Shown here one piece after another: positions 7,415 through 17,110 of a DNA stretch of 64,000 nucleotides. The translations under genes were made by a program, and so were the position numbers. Within the stretch, counting starts at the first letter, position 1. Each line of letters opens with the position of its first letter. The notes under the pieces were generated by a model. It was not told the DNA's origin and ran no database searches. It saw nothing but the letters and a program-made list of their open reading frames with translations. The DNA is from Gemmatimonas sp. (lineage in GTDB: Bacteria > Gemmatimonadota > Gemmatimonadetes > Gemmatimonadales > Gemmatimonadaceae): positions 1-64,000 of the forward strand of contig JAABRT010000011.1 in assembly GCA_011390805.1 (NCBI GenBank), in the 5' to 3' direction.

Positions 7415-8428
7415 TTAGTCGGCGAGCTGCGCGCAGTACGTTGCAATATCGATGTTGGCACCGCATACAATCACGCCCACACGTTGTCCATCAAGCCGCT
7501 CGCGCAACGGATACATGAGCGCCGCCAGCGATGCTGCGCCCGCCGGTTCGACCACCAGTTTGGCCGAGTGAAAGAGCAGGCGCATCGCGGCACGAATCTG
7601 TGCGTCACTCACCAGCACGACATCATCCACAAAGGCACGATTCAGCGCGTAGGAATACGGTTCGGCGCGCGGTGCGCCGAGCGAGTCGGCTATGGTACGG
7701 ACCGCATCAATTGATTGCGGTGCACCGGCACTGAAGCTGCGCGCCATGGTGTCGGCACCCTCAGGTTCCACCACAAAAACCGCTGTCGCGGGTGACATCT
7801 GTTTCACTGCACAGGCAACGCCACCTGAGAGGCCACCACCACCACTGGCAATGATCACCGCGTCCAGCGCAGACCGCGCGTCGGCCACCTGCTGCATGAA
7901 CTCGAGCCCGACCGTGGCCGTGCCGAGCGCTGTTTTTGGACCTTCGTACGGATGCACGAATGTGCGCCCCTCACTTGCTTCAATAACACGGACGCGCGCA
8001 AACGCCTCGGCAATGTTGTCTACCAACTCCACAGTGGCACCCAGTTCTCGGCATAGCTGCACGCGAAAGGCGTTGGCGGTGCGCGGCATGACAACGTGCG
8101 CGGTGGTACCAAGCAGGCGCGCTGAATAGGCCAACGAAATCGCGTGATTACCGGCCGACACACCCGTGACGCCGCGTGCGAGCGTTGCGGCATCGAGATC
8201 GAGCATCACGGTGAGCGCGCCACGCGGCTTGAAGCTTCCGGTGTGCTGAAACAGCTCTTCCTTGAGCCAGATCTGCGTGCCCGCTCCTGCCGCGGCAGCG
8301 ACGGCATCGTCTGCTAACCGCCGCACCGGAGTGGTAAGGATGCGATCACCCAATCGCAGCCGATTGGCGGCGATCTGATCGATTGAGGGGAAGTCGGCGG
8401 TTGAGAGCGTTTCGGTGGCTGAAGGCAT
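7415..8428 (-). CDS. PLP-dependent threonine/serine dehydratase-like enzyme
   Basis: The ATG at 8428 (MPSATETLSTADF) gives 337 residues; an in-frame start at 8488 would add 20 residues with no family similarity. The fold-type II PLP-lysine motif is FQHTGSFKPRGA, and the phosphate-binding Gly-rich loop is ASGGGGLSGG. VSAGNHAISLAYSARLLG and HPYEGPKTALGTATVG are typical of threonine ammonia-lyase and serine racemase/dehydratase relatives. The single-domain length, with no ACT regulatory domain, suggests a catabolic form. The expected reaction is deamination of L-threonine or serine to a 2-oxoacid, but serine racemase activity cannot be excluded. Confidence 0.85.
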   Translation of the reverse strand: MPSATETLSTADFPSIDQIAANRLRLGDRILTTPVRRLADDAVAAAAGAGTQIWLKEELFQHTGSFKPRGALTVMLDLDAATLARGVTGVSAGNHAISLAYSARLLGTTAHVVMPRTANAFRVQLCRELGATVELVDNIAEAFARVRVIEASEGRTFVHPYEGPKTALGTATVGLEFMQQVADARSALDAVIIASGGGGLSGGVACAVKQMSPATAVFVVEPEGADTMARSFSAGAPQSIDAVRTIADSLGAPRAEPYSYALNRAFVDDVVLVSDAQIRAAMRLLFHSAKLVVEPAGAASLAALMYPLRERLDGQRVGVIVCGANIDIATYCAQLAD

Positions 8429-8608
8429 ATCGTCGAATGTGCGCGAAACGCACGCCCGAAGCCATACGCGGAGGTCGAGGGGGCACACCGCACTGAAGGC
8501 GCATACGAGTGATCAGGTACCGGAAGCCCCCGAAACCTTGCGAGCGGGCGCCCGTACGCTTTTGATACGGGCAAAGCTGCACCCACCCTCGATCTCCGGT
8601 ACGCGCAC

Positions 8609-9343
8609 ATGATGGTTCAGCAAAACGCGCCGGCGGCTCCGGACCAGCCGCCAGCCGACCCACCGGCGGCCGCACCTGCGTCGCCTGATCTCTCGCAAGT
8701 GGGCGACAACAATGTGTTCATTCCGGGGGCGCAGTCGCCGCAGCGGCTGCTCGACGCGGCCAAGTCTCAACAGGCGGAATTGCTGCGCCAACTGCGCGGT
8801 CTGGAGGGCCGCCGCGAAGATGTGCTCGACGAGATCAACAGCTCCGGGACACCGGAAGCGGCACTTCCCGGCTTGCAGGCGAGACTGGCTGAGCTTGACG
8901 CGCGCATCAGTGCACTCGACGCGCAGGTGGCCGAGGCCGATGCGCTCGTTGTGCAGCGCACCGCCGTTCCGGGCGCGGTACCGCCCAGAAACGAGAATGT
9001 GTCAAACGGCCCTCCCGACGGGCTGATTGCCATCCCGATCGTCTTCACGATTTTTGTACTCTTTCCACTCGCCATCGGCTACGCACGCCGTTTGTGGAAA
9101 CGCGGCGCAACCGTAATCGCTCCGGTACCTGCGGAAGTACGCAACCGGCTGGATCAGATGGGGGACGCCGTGGAATCGATGGCGCTGGAAGTAGAACGCA
9201 TCGGCGAAGGACAGCGTTTTCTCACGCGCGTAATGACCGAAAACCGGCGTGAACTCGGCGCCGGTGCCATGCAGCCCGTGGCTGTACCTCAGAGCGCCGA
9301 AGCACCGCCGGTGCCACGGGAACGCGAAGGGAACTGGCGCTAG
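8609..9343 (+). CDS. Membrane-anchored coiled-coil protein of unknown function
   Basis: I do not recognise this 244-residue protein. It begins with a Pro/Ala-rich disordered segment (residues 1-30), followed by a predicted coiled coil (about 45-115, rich in Leu, Ala, Glu and Arg). A single membrane helix follows (about 137-157, IPIVFTIFVLFPLAIGYA). A second helical stretch (about 172-210, NRLDQMGDAVESMALEVERI) lies after the membrane span. There is no signal peptide. The stop codon overlaps that of the convergent TPR gene within a shared CTAG. A scaffolding or envelope role is possible but unsupported. Confidence 0.7.
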   Translation: MMVQQNAPAAPDQPPADPPAAAPASPDLSQVGDNNVFIPGAQSPQRLLDAAKSQQAELLRQLRGLEGRREDVLDEINSSGTPEAALPGLQARLAELDARISALDAQVAEADALVVQRTAVPGAVPPRNENVSNGPPDGLIAIPIVFTIFVLFPLAIGYARRLWKRGATVIAPVPAEVRNRLDQMGDAVESMALEVERIGEGQRFLTRVMTENRRELGAGAMQPVAVPQSAEAPPVPREREGNWR

Positions 9344-10371
9344 CGACGCTGCCTGGCCAGCTCCGCCTCCGCGGCCAGCGAGCCGAACGCCGCCCATTGT
9401 CCACCGTCAACAATGCGGGTCCACAGCGCGCGTGCCTCATCCTGACGTCCGTTGAGCAAATGCCACATTGACACGCCAAACGCTGTTGTACTGTTGGCCA
9501 CATCCATCTGGCCTGCCGGTGTCGGCGGCATCACCTCGGTTACGTCGATATCGCCTTTGTACAGACGAAGCAGGTCCAGATAACCATCGTTTTCAAGCAG
9601 TGTGAGCGTATCGGAGGCAAAGGCGATCGAAGATGCTGCGTCGGCGTCGCGGTTGAGTCGGCGAAGCGTGAGATAGCGCCAATAAGCGGTCGCCACCTGC
9701 AAATCAGGGTTCTGAGAGACCTTGAGGCACTCATCGTAGGCCGCCAGCGCTGCCGCGAAGTCGCCGCGCAGAAAATGCGCCAACCCCAGGTGATACCAGA
9801 TATTGAACTGCGTGGTGCTGAGCGGAATGTTGGCCGCATTGGGTGCGCCGTCTGGCTCGATCTCATCGGTGCGACCACGCTCCAGATCGGCGGCTTTGGT
9901 AAAGTCGGCAATGGCCGGCTCGATATCGCGCAGCGTGAGAAAGCGGTGACCGCGATGGCGGAAAAACCGTGCGTCCTCCGGATGCGCCTGTACGCCCCTC
10001 GTGAAGGTGGCCACGGCTTCCCGGTACCGTCCCAGATAGGCCAGACGCCGACCGAGCCAGATCAGCGAATCGGCGTTGTCGGGCGCGGCCGCCACGCCTG
10101 CGCGTGCGGCCGCGAGGTCAGCCTCGAGCCGCTCCCGTGCTTCGTCGCTGAGCGTGGGTCGCCACAGCGTATCGCCCAGCAGCGAGATCCCCTCCATGCG
10201 CTCGGGCACCATGGGGTCATTCACCATTGGCGCGATGCCCACGCCCGTGTCCGTTCCTACGCCGATATCACGTGCGGTAAGCTCGTCCGTATTGGACTGC
10301 CGGCTGCACGCTATCGCGACAGTGGCTGCGAGCACGATCAGGAATGTGGGTCGAATCATGGGATGGTTCAT
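9340..10371 (-). CDS. TPR-repeat lipoprotein
   Basis: This 343-residue protein has a signal ending in a lipobox-like ATVAIAC (Cys22), so it is probably an envelope lipoprotein; a second Met at residue 5 is an alternative start. The middle has several tetratricopeptide-like units, for example NADSLIWLGRRLAYLGRYRE, PEDARFFRHRGHRFLTLRDI and WYHLGLAHFLRGDFAAALAA. TPR domains mediate protein contacts. Its partners are unknown, and the neighbours give no hint. It ends convergently with the preceding gene, with 4 bases shared. Confidence 0.8.
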   Translation of the reverse strand: MNHPMIRPTFLIVLAATVAIACSRQSNTDELTARDIGVGTDTGVGIAPMVNDPMVPERMEGISLLGDTLWRPTLSDEARERLEADLAAARAGVAAAPDNADSLIWLGRRLAYLGRYREAVATFTRGVQAHPEDARFFRHRGHRFLTLRDIEPAIADFTKAADLERGRTDEIEPDGAPNAANIPLSTTQFNIWYHLGLAHFLRGDFAAALAAYDECLKVSQNPDLQVATAYWRYLTLRRLNRDADAASSIAFASDTLTLLENDGYLDLLRLYKGDIDVTEVMPPTPAGQMDVANSTTAFGVSMWHLLNGRQDEARALWTRIVDGGQWAAFGSLAAEAELARQRR

Positions 10372-10467
10372 GCAGGTGGAATAGCGCCAACGGGTACGAT
10401 TGACAAGATTGCGTCCGATACTTGAATGGCAAGCGTCAGTTGCGTGCTTGTCACCAAACCTCCTGAT

Positions 10468-11265
10468 ATGTCAAAGTCGCTCAAGCTTACGCTGGATATC
10501 GTCATTGGCGCTGCGGTGCCGATTGTCATCCTCAAGTACGGGACTGCGCCGCTGGGCGTGTTGCCCGCGTACTTGCTGGCCGGCCTGGTGCCGGTAGCGT
10601 GGGTTCTGCTCGACCTGTTCGCCTTTACGCGTCGTTTCAACTTCATTTCCGCGTACGGCGGATGGTCGGCGGTGATGCGCGGTGCGCTGGCCTTCTGGTT
10701 TGTGGACGGAGCGCTCTTTGCCTTCAAGGACAGCGCCAGCTACCTGTTTGCCGTGATCGTGTTTGGCGGATCGCTCTTCATGGCGGCACCGATCACGCGT
10801 GCGATTGCCCTGCAGGGACTTGCGCCTGACACCCCCGAGCGGCGCGCCTGGACCGATCGCTTGCTCAACGAACCGCGCGTGAAGCGGGCGTTGTGGAAAT
10901 CAGCGGCGCTCATTGGCGGTACGAATCTGGTGTTTGGCATCGCCAACTTCTTCATCAACTGGATGCTCGTACGCGAGTCGTTCGGCACGGCGGCGTTCAA
11001 CAATCAGGTCGCCAATGTGAATGCGATCACCCGTGTGGTGCTGGTGTTGCCCGACATGATCGCGCTCTTCTGGGCGTTCCGCATGATGTACAAGGCGATT
11101 TACGCCGAGTTGCCGTCGGCGGAGCAAGTGGATCATCGCCGCGGTGACTTCTGGGTGTTGGTGCAGCGGCGGGAAAATGCGCTGGCTATCGGCCGGTCAG
11201 GAGAGCAGGACGATCAAGAGCCGCTCAGTCATCCAGCGCTGCCCGTACGGTGCGCAACAGCGTAG
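10468..11265 (+). CDS. Integral membrane protein, VC0807-like
   Basis: From ATG 10468 (MSKSLKLTLDIVIG) the product is 265 residues; an in-frame ATG at 10426 would add 14. About six hydrophobic segments are visible, including IVIGAAVPIVILKYGTAP, LPAYLLAGLVPVAWVLLDLF and SYLFAVIVFGGSLFMAAPIT. Layout and length fit the VC0807 family of uncharacterised membrane proteins, by memory. The last 41 bases overlap the 3' end of the convergent hybrid kinase gene. A possible -35 TTGACA lies at 10400-10405 with a weak -10 (TTGAAT, 10422-10427); if real, it excludes the 10426 start. Confidence 0.7.
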   Translation: MSKSLKLTLDIVIGAAVPIVILKYGTAPLGVLPAYLLAGLVPVAWVLLDLFAFTRRFNFISAYGGWSAVMRGALAFWFVDGALFAFKDSASYLFAVIVFGGSLFMAAPITRAIALQGLAPDTPERRAWTDRLLNEPRVKRALWKSAALIGGTNLVFGIANFFINWMLVRESFGTAAFNNQVANVNAITRVVLVLPDMIALFWAFRMMYKAIYAELPSAEQVDHRRGDFWVLVQRRENALAIGRSGEQDDQEPLSHPALPVRCATA

Positions 11266-13591
11266 CCGCGTCGAACGGTTTGTTGATGAAGTAGCGGAGG
11301 GCAGTGCGCGCGTCGGCCGATGCGGCATCGGCCTGACCCAGGCCGCTTGTTCCGATAATCCGTACATCGGCATCGAGACTGCGCAATACCGCGGTGGCCG
11401 CCCGACCGTCCAGTCGTGGCATCATCATGTCAGTGATGACCAACCTGACCTGCCCTTCCTGACGCACGAACTCCGTCACCGCTTCCGATCCGTCTGAAGC
11501 CAGAACCACGCGATAACCGTGCGCCTCGAGCACGTGGCGCGTGACCTCGCGGATGGCCAGTTCATCGTCCACCACAAGAACAAGTTCCCCCTTTCCACCG
11601 GGGAGAGCGGCTGGTGTCAATGGCGCCGGGGCTGAATCGCTGACTGTGAGCGCCCGGAAGTGCAGCGCGAACTCTGTGCCTTTGCCCACCGTGCTGTGCA
11701 CGCGAATGAAGCCGCCGTGATTCTTGACAATCGCCAACGCGGTGGCCAATCCGAGCCCGGTGCCTTTTCCGATTTCCTTGGTGGTGAAAAACGGATCGAA
11801 AATCCGGTTGAGCTCCGCCTCAGGGATGCCGGTTCCTGTGTCCGTCACGCGCAACACAACGTACGGACCGGGTCTGGCCTCGATGTTCATGGCCGCACTC
11901 AAGTCGTCGAGCAGCAGGTTGGCGGCCGAAATGGTAAGCTCACCGCCGCGCGGCATGGCGTCGCGCGCGTTCACGCACAGGTTGAGTAACACCTGATGAA
12001 TCTGTGTCGGGTCAGCTTCAATCGACCACAGATCGGGCGGAAACGCATTGCGCACGTCAATGTTTTTGGGAAATGTTTCTCCGATGATCGCGTGCACCTC
12101 GCGCACAATCGCGTCAAGGCGCACCGCCACGCGGCGTGTGTCGAGTCCCCGTCCAAACGACAACACTTGTGCCACCATGCTGGCGCCGCGCTTTGCGCTC
12201 GTCGCGATGAGGTCCAGCATTTCGCGACCGTCATCGTCAACCACAATATCCTTGAGCACTTCAATGGACATCATGATCGGCGCGAGCACGTTGTTGAGAT
12301 CGTGTGCAATGCCTCCCGCCAACGTACCGATGCTCTCCATGCGCTGCGCTCGCAGCAACTGCTGCTCCATCGCTTTGCGCACCGAAATGTCGGTGTTGAT
12401 TGACAGAATGGCGTGTGGCGTGCCCTCGTCGTTCATCAGCAGTGTGGAACGTCCTTCCACCGTCAGTGGTACGGCGGTGCGCGATTGCTGCAGCATCTCG
12501 CCCACCCACTCACCATGCTCCAGCACAGCTTCGGTCTCCGCAATGAACGCTGCTTCGTCCATGCGCAGCAGCTCCATGGCCGACCGCCCGACGGCTTCGT
12601 CGGCGCTCCAGCCGTACAATCGCTCGGCGCTGCGATTCCAGTAACGAATCGTGTGGTCGAGCGAGCGCACAATGATGGCGTCCTGCGCCTGGTCGAGCAG
12701 TGCCGCCTGTTCACGCAACTGTCGTTCGGCGGCTCGCTGCTCGGTGATATCGCGGAACACCATGACGGCACCGGTCACCACGCCCGCCGCATCCCGCATG
12801 GGCGAAACGATGTACTCGGCTGGAAACGTTGACCCGTCCTTCCGCATGAGGCGATCGTCCTGCACACGCCGGACCTGTCCATCACGCAACGTATGATGGA
12901 TCGCGCAGGCGTCGGCCTCCCGGTTGTCGAGGTGACTGTGCAGGATCTGATGCGCCGACTGACCCACCAGCTCTCCTTCGTCCCAGCCGAGGATTTGAAG
13001 ACCGGCTTTGTTCTCAAAAACAATCCGCCCGTCCATGTCGAGGCCGTGGATTCCTTCGGCCACTGAATCGAGAATGAGCGACTGCTGCTGCATCGTATGC
13101 GCCAACGCCTCATTCGTGGCCTGCAGCTGCATGGACTTCTCTTCAAGTTTCCGGATGAGCGTGCTGCGATAAGCGCTCAGCATCTCATCGTTATCGGAAG
13201 GCCGGCGCGCGTTGGCTACAACTCCGGCATCGAGTACTGCGCGTAACCGGGAAATGAGATCGTCGGGCTCACACGGTTTGAGCACAAAGGCGTCGGCGCC
13301 GAGATCAACCGCCAGCTGTTCGTCGGCCGGTTCTGTATAGGTCGCGGTGTACACGACAAACGGAATTGCGCGCAACACCGGATCGGCTTTCCAATGACGG
13401 AGCAGCGTATAACCGTCCATCACGGGCATCAGCAGATCGGATACGATCAATGCCGGTGGTTGAAGACGCGCCATCGCCAGCGCCTCGGCGCCGTGACGCG
13501 CCGACTTTACCGAAAAGCCATGACCACGCAGCAGCGCTTCGAGATAGTACAGGTTGTCTTCTTTGTCGTCGACAACCAGTACTGTGCTCAT
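11225..13591 (-). CDS. Hybrid sensor histidine kinase: REC-PAS-PAS-HisKA-HATPase-REC
   Basis: The ATG at 13591 shares one base with the upstream TGA (TGATG), giving 788 residues. An N-terminal receiver has Asp52 in IVSDLLMPVMDG. Then come a coiled linker, two PAS domains (about 175-295 and 295-410), a HisKA domain with the phospho-His in GGIAHDLNNVLAP, and an HATPase domain (LNLCVNARDAMP; VTDTGTGIP; GKGTGLGLAT). A C-terminal receiver has its phospho-Asp in LVITDMMMPRLDG. With no membrane segments it is a cytosolic phosphorelay kinase. The N-terminal receiver could take phosphate from the operon's membrane kinase. No DNA-binding output is encoded nearby. Confidence 0.92.
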   Translation of the reverse strand: MSTVLVVDDKEDNLYYLEALLRGHGFSVKSARHGAEALAMARLQPPALIVSDLLMPVMDGYTLLRHWKADPVLRAIPFVVYTATYTEPADEQLAVDLGADAFVLKPCEPDDLISRLRAVLDAGVVANARRPSDNDEMLSAYRSTLIRKLEEKSMQLQATNEALAHTMQQQSLILDSVAEGIHGLDMDGRIVFENKAGLQILGWDEGELVGQSAHQILHSHLDNREADACAIHHTLRDGQVRRVQDDRLMRKDGSTFPAEYIVSPMRDAAGVVTGAVMVFRDITEQRAAERQLREQAALLDQAQDAIIVRSLDHTIRYWNRSAERLYGWSADEAVGRSAMELLRMDEAAFIAETEAVLEHGEWVGEMLQQSRTAVPLTVEGRSTLLMNDEGTPHAILSINTDISVRKAMEQQLLRAQRMESIGTLAGGIAHDLNNVLAPIMMSIEVLKDIVVDDDGREMLDLIATSAKRGASMVAQVLSFGRGLDTRRVAVRLDAIVREVHAIIGETFPKNIDVRNAFPPDLWSIEADPTQIHQVLLNLCVNARDAMPRGGELTISAANLLLDDLSAAMNIEARPGPYVVLRVTDTGTGIPEAELNRIFDPFFTTKEIGKGTGLGLATALAIVKNHGGFIRVHSTVGKGTEFALHFRALTVSDSAPAPLTPAALPGGKGELVLVVDDELAIREVTRHVLEAHGYRVVLASDGSEAVTEFVRQEGQVRLVITDMMMPRLDGRAATAVLRSLDADVRIIGTSGLGQADAASADARTALRYFINKPFDAATLLRTVRAALDD

Positions 13592-13980
13592 CACGGCGTC
13601 TCCGGAGAGGGCGTCCATCCGGCCAGTCGCGTGATCTCTTGCACAAACGTTTCCGGATCAATGGGCTTTTCAACGTAGCCGCTGCAGCCTGCAGCCAGCG
13701 ACTTCTCGCGATCGCCCACCATGGCGTACGACGTCACTGCGATAATCGGTGTGGTGCGAAGCTCCGGGATCAGGCGCAGTGCGCGTGCCACGGCGTAGCC
13801 GTCCATGCCCGGGAGTTGAATGTCAAGCAGGATTGCGTCAGGGATGAGCTCACGTGCCATCTGGACGCCACGGAATCCGTCCACCGCCGATTCCACCACG
13901 TGTCCGTGCTGCTGCAACAGAAACGCGGCCAGATACCTGTTCTGCTCGTTGTCTTCGATCAGGAGAATACGGCGTGACAT
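13591..13980 (-). CDS. Single-domain response regulator (receiver only)
   Basis: This 129-residue protein is a lone receiver: acidic pocket in ILLIEDNEQNR, phospho-acceptor in AILLDIQLPGMDG, the conserved Thr/Ser in IIAVTSYAMVG and the Lys in YVEKPIDPE. It resembles DivK/CheY-type regulators with no output domain, so it signals by protein contact or acts as a phosphate shuttle. It starts 3 bases after the stop of the membrane kinase gene, and its stop overlaps the start of the hybrid kinase. Its position between two kinases fits a relay intermediate, although that is inferred. Confidence 0.92.
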   Translation of the reverse strand: MSRRILLIEDNEQNRYLAAFLLQQHGHVVESAVDGFRGVQMARELIPDAILLDIQLPGMDGYAVARALRLIPELRTTPIIAVTSYAMVGDREKSLAAGCSGYVEKPIDPETFVQEITRLAGWTPSPETP

Positions 13981-13983
13981 GGA

Positions 13984-16428
13984 TCAGGGCTGACGGATGA
14001 GTGGAAGCGTGACAACAAACGTACTGCCTTTGCTCCATTCGCTGTGAACGGAAATTTCACCACCAAGCAGCTCGCTCAGTCGACGGCAGATGGAGAGACC
14101 AAGGCCCGTTCCCTCATGCTGTCGCGACAATCCGGTATCGATTTGCCGAAACGGTAAAAATAACGATGCCTGGTCTTCCTTCCGGATCCCGATGCCAGTG
14201 TCCGTCACAGCAATGCGTACCGCCGGCACCGTGTCGGGCTTTGCACCACGCACATGACCGTTCCCGTTGCCATGTGACGTGTGAGACGGGGTGTACTGTA
14301 CTTCCTGGGCGTGAATCTGCACCGATCCCTGCACGGTGAACTTCACCGCATTGCTCGCAATGTTGAGCAGTATCTGCTCAACACGCCGCGGGTCGCTCAC
14401 CATGTGCCGTAATGTGGGCTCAATGGAGAGCTCCAGCTTCAGTGATTTGTTCTCCGCCATGGGTTGCACGGTGGCCACCACGCGTTCCACCAGTGCCCGG
14501 AGGTCAAATGGCTCCGCACGCATTTCGAGCTGTCCCGCTTCGATCTTCGAGAGGTCGAGCACATCGTTGATGAGCGCCAGCAGATGACGTGCGCTGCCGC
14601 GCACCATGCCCAGCTGTCGCGACTGTTCTTCGTTTACCGGGCCGGCCATGCCCTGCAGCACAATGCCCGTAAAACCGATGATCGAGTTCAGTGGTGTGCG
14701 GAGCTCATGTGACATCGTGGCGAGAAATGCCGACTTGAGGCGGTCTGCCGCCTCGGCCCGCACGAGGGCGGTGCGCAGCTCGGCGGTGCGCTCCTGCACC
14801 TTCGATTCCAGGCGTTCATTGACTTCGCGCAGTTTGCGTTCGGCGTTCTTGCGATCGGTAATATCTGCAATCGTGAGAAAGACAAGTCGTCGTGCGTTGG
14901 CGTATTCCACCATGGCACCCGTGTAGCTCAACGTGCGCTGCCACTCGGTGCCGACGCGGCGCACCTGCACTTCAAACTCCTGGAGCGCCTCGCCACGACG
15001 CACCCGCGCCAGCGGCCACTCGTGAGGTGGCAGCGGTGTGCCATCGAGTGTGGCCAGCGAAAAGAGCTCGTTGAAGGAATCCTGATTTGCCCGTCCTGTT
15101 GCAGCATCGGCAAAACCGAGGATGCGAAGCGCCGCTGGATTCCAGTACAGAAATGAGCCGTCAGGATCGGCAATGACGAGTCCCTCCAGCAGGTTTTCCA
15201 CCACCAGCTGCATCTGTTCTTCAACTGCACGCAGCGCTGCCTCCGCTTGCTTTCGACGCGTGACATCGATTGCGAAGCCTCCTACAAACCGCTCCCCGGA
15301 TGCATTGGCAAACGGAAACTTGTGTATGTGCCACACCATGCTTTTCCCATGCACATCAACCGTGTCTTCCTTGATCTCAACCGGTTGATTGGTGGCAAGG
15401 ATTTCCGCGTCCGATTGTTCGATGCGTGCTGCCTCGTCCGGTTGGATCAGATCGGCTGCGGTTCGCCCCAACCATTGATCCTGTTCGACGGAAAACGCGT
15501 TGTTCCATCCGCGATTGGTGTAGACATGTCGGCCGGCCGCGTCCTTTACCCACGCGATCGCCGGAGACGCATCCATAAACGCGTGAAAGCGTGACTCGCT
15601 TTCAGCCAGTGCGCTGATTGACCGGTCGCGCTCTATTGCGACGGCAGCAAGTTGCGTTGCCACGTCAATGAGCCGCCGATGGTGTGCCGTGGGCTTGCCG
15701 ACGTCGGCGAAGTACATCGCAAATGTGCCGAGCACTCGTGATTGCGCATCGAAGATTGGCGTAGACCAGCAGGCACGAAGACCGTGCGACAACGCCAGAT
15801 GCCGGTGGTCCGTCCATCGCTCGTCGGTGGAGATATCCGACACGAACACCGCTTCGCGAAGGAATGCAGCCGTACCGCAGGAACCCGCGAGTGGTCCGAT
15901 CGCGCTGCCGTCGATGGCTTGCGTATACTCAGCGGGCAACCGACGGGAGGCGCCGTGGCGGAGATGTGTGCCGGCTTTGTTCAGAAGTCGTACCGAACAG
16001 CGTGTGTCCGGACTGCGCGATTCAATGAACTCCACCAGGTGCGTGAGCGATTCGCCCAGCGGCGCGCCTGCCGCAATCGATGACAATACCGCGTTTTGTC
16101 CGCTTACGATGGCGGAGCTGGCACGTTCCGCGAGATACCCGCGCTGCACAGCGCCAAAGGCCCGGCGCAACAGCAATAGCAACAGCAGTGAGGTCGCGGC
16201 AACGAATGCGAAGCCCTTGTACAAGCTCAGCGCGATGAACTGTTCCTCATCCCGTGCGACCGTGCCCAATGCGAGATCTGAGAACAGAATCCAAAGCGTC
16301 GCAAACAGTGCGTACGTGCCTGTAATGAACCATGCCCGCGACGTCAGTCGCGGTAGCTGGCTTTCCTCAACCGCCTCGATGACTCGCTGCGCGCGTGACG
16401 AGTGATGGGCGTGGTCGGGCAACGTCAT
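13984..16428 (-). CDS. Membrane sensor histidine kinase with GAF and two PAS domains
   Basis: This 814-residue protein has two membrane helices near the N-terminus (about 34-52 and 70-88), then a GAF domain (about 110-270; CSVRLLNKAGTHLRHGASR, GSCGTAAFLRE). Two PAS/PAC domains follow (about 275-395 and 400-525). HisKA has the phospho-His in FLATMSHELRTPLNSIIGF, and HATPase has the N-box ILLNIASNAVKF, G1 VTDTGIGI and G2 EGTGLGLSICRRLSELLGG. A short His/Gly/Asn-rich insert (about 725-745) interrupts the ATPase domain. It has no receiver of its own; the next two genes supply them. It is the first gene of the three-gene operon. Confidence 0.92.
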   Translation of the reverse strand: MTLPDHAHHSSRAQRVIEAVEESQLPRLTSRAWFITGTYALFATLWILFSDLALGTVARDEEQFIALSLYKGFAFVAATSLLLLLLLRRAFGAVQRGYLAERASSAIVSGQNAVLSSIAAGAPLGESLTHLVEFIESRSPDTRCSVRLLNKAGTHLRHGASRRLPAEYTQAIDGSAIGPLAGSCGTAAFLREAVFVSDISTDERWTDHRHLALSHGLRACWSTPIFDAQSRVLGTFAMYFADVGKPTAHHRRLIDVATQLAAVAIERDRSISALAESESRFHAFMDASPAIAWVKDAAGRHVYTNRGWNNAFSVEQDQWLGRTAADLIQPDEAARIEQSDAEILATNQPVEIKEDTVDVHGKSMVWHIHKFPFANASGERFVGGFAIDVTRRKQAEAALRAVEEQMQLVVENLLEGLVIADPDGSFLYWNPAALRILGFADAATGRANQDSFNELFSLATLDGTPLPPHEWPLARVRRGEALQEFEVQVRRVGTEWQRTLSYTGAMVEYANARRLVFLTIADITDRKNAERKLREVNERLESKVQERTAELRTALVRAEAADRLKSAFLATMSHELRTPLNSIIGFTGIVLQGMAGPVNEEQSRQLGMVRGSARHLLALINDVLDLSKIEAGQLEMRAEPFDLRALVERVVATVQPMAENKSLKLELSIEPTLRHMVSDPRRVEQILLNIASNAVKFTVQGSVQIHAQEVQYTPSHTSHGNGNGHVRGAKPDTVPAVRIAVTDTGIGIRKEDQASLFLPFRQIDTGLSRQHEGTGLGLSICRRLSELLGGEISVHSEWSKGSTFVVTLPLIRQP

Positions 16429-16693
16429 GACGGTGGCCGGCGAATGCGATCGGAGGGCAGTGCAAGCAGAGCGGTGCTGATCTGTTCAATCAGATGGCAC
16501 CGGGCGCCCGATGCGGAAGCTGACGCCTCCTGCAACCTACTGCGCGGGCACGCGCACCGTATGCAGGCATAACGGTCGTCTGAGGGCGATATTCCGTGAT
16601 GCCACAGACGATGGACGGACAGAACACAAAAAGGTCTGCTTACGTGTTGCGAAGTTTTTTGCGGTGCAGAGCGCGGTTGCAGAGGCAGGAGCG

Positions 16694-17110
16694 GTGAAGT
16701 GGCGTCGTGCCGTTGCCGCCGTCTGTGCGTTCAATCTGTTATGGGGCGCGATTTCATTTTTTCTCACCAGCGGCGAAACAGCACTGGTCGCAGCGGTCAT
16801 CTCCACGCCGCCCGCCATGATCGCATTGCTCGCCGCCTGGTGGGCCTGGCGTGGGTGGGCGGTACGCATGGTGCCGCCGTTGATTGTGGCGTTCTTGTGG
16901 GCGCTCGCGGGAGGCGCGCTTGTGCTCACCATCGCGGTGGTGGTCACGCTGGTTCGCTCAGGTGCCGACAGTCTCTCGCCGGCCACGCCGGCGCTGGGAG
17001 CCGTCCCCGTAGGAGCGCTGCTGGCCGGGCTGCGCGGCTTTCGCTGGCAGCAACGGCGCGTGCGTCAGTCCAGCTTGGCCCTGGGCACGCGTCCGCGGTC
17101 CAGTGCCTGA
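16694..17110 (+). CDS. Small hypothetical membrane protein
   Basis: The open frame extends back to an ATG at 16511, but the first 61 residues look non-coding (rich in Arg, Cys and His). I prefer GTG 16694, which has AGAGG 8 bases upstream and gives 138 residues. Four hydrophobic helices are visible: AVAAVCAFNLLWGAISFF, ALVAAVISTPPAMIALLAAW, MVPPLIVAFLWALAGGALVL and GAVPVGALLAGLRGF. I recognise no family. The 3' end overlaps a convergent small gene by 46 bases. Confidence 0.55.
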   Translation: MKWRRAVAAVCAFNLLWGAISFFLTSGETALVAAVISTPPAMIALLAAWWAWRGWAVRMVPPLIVAFLWALAGGALVLTIAVVVTLVRSGADSLSPATPALGAVPVGALLAGLRGFRWQQRRVRQSSLALGTRPRSSA

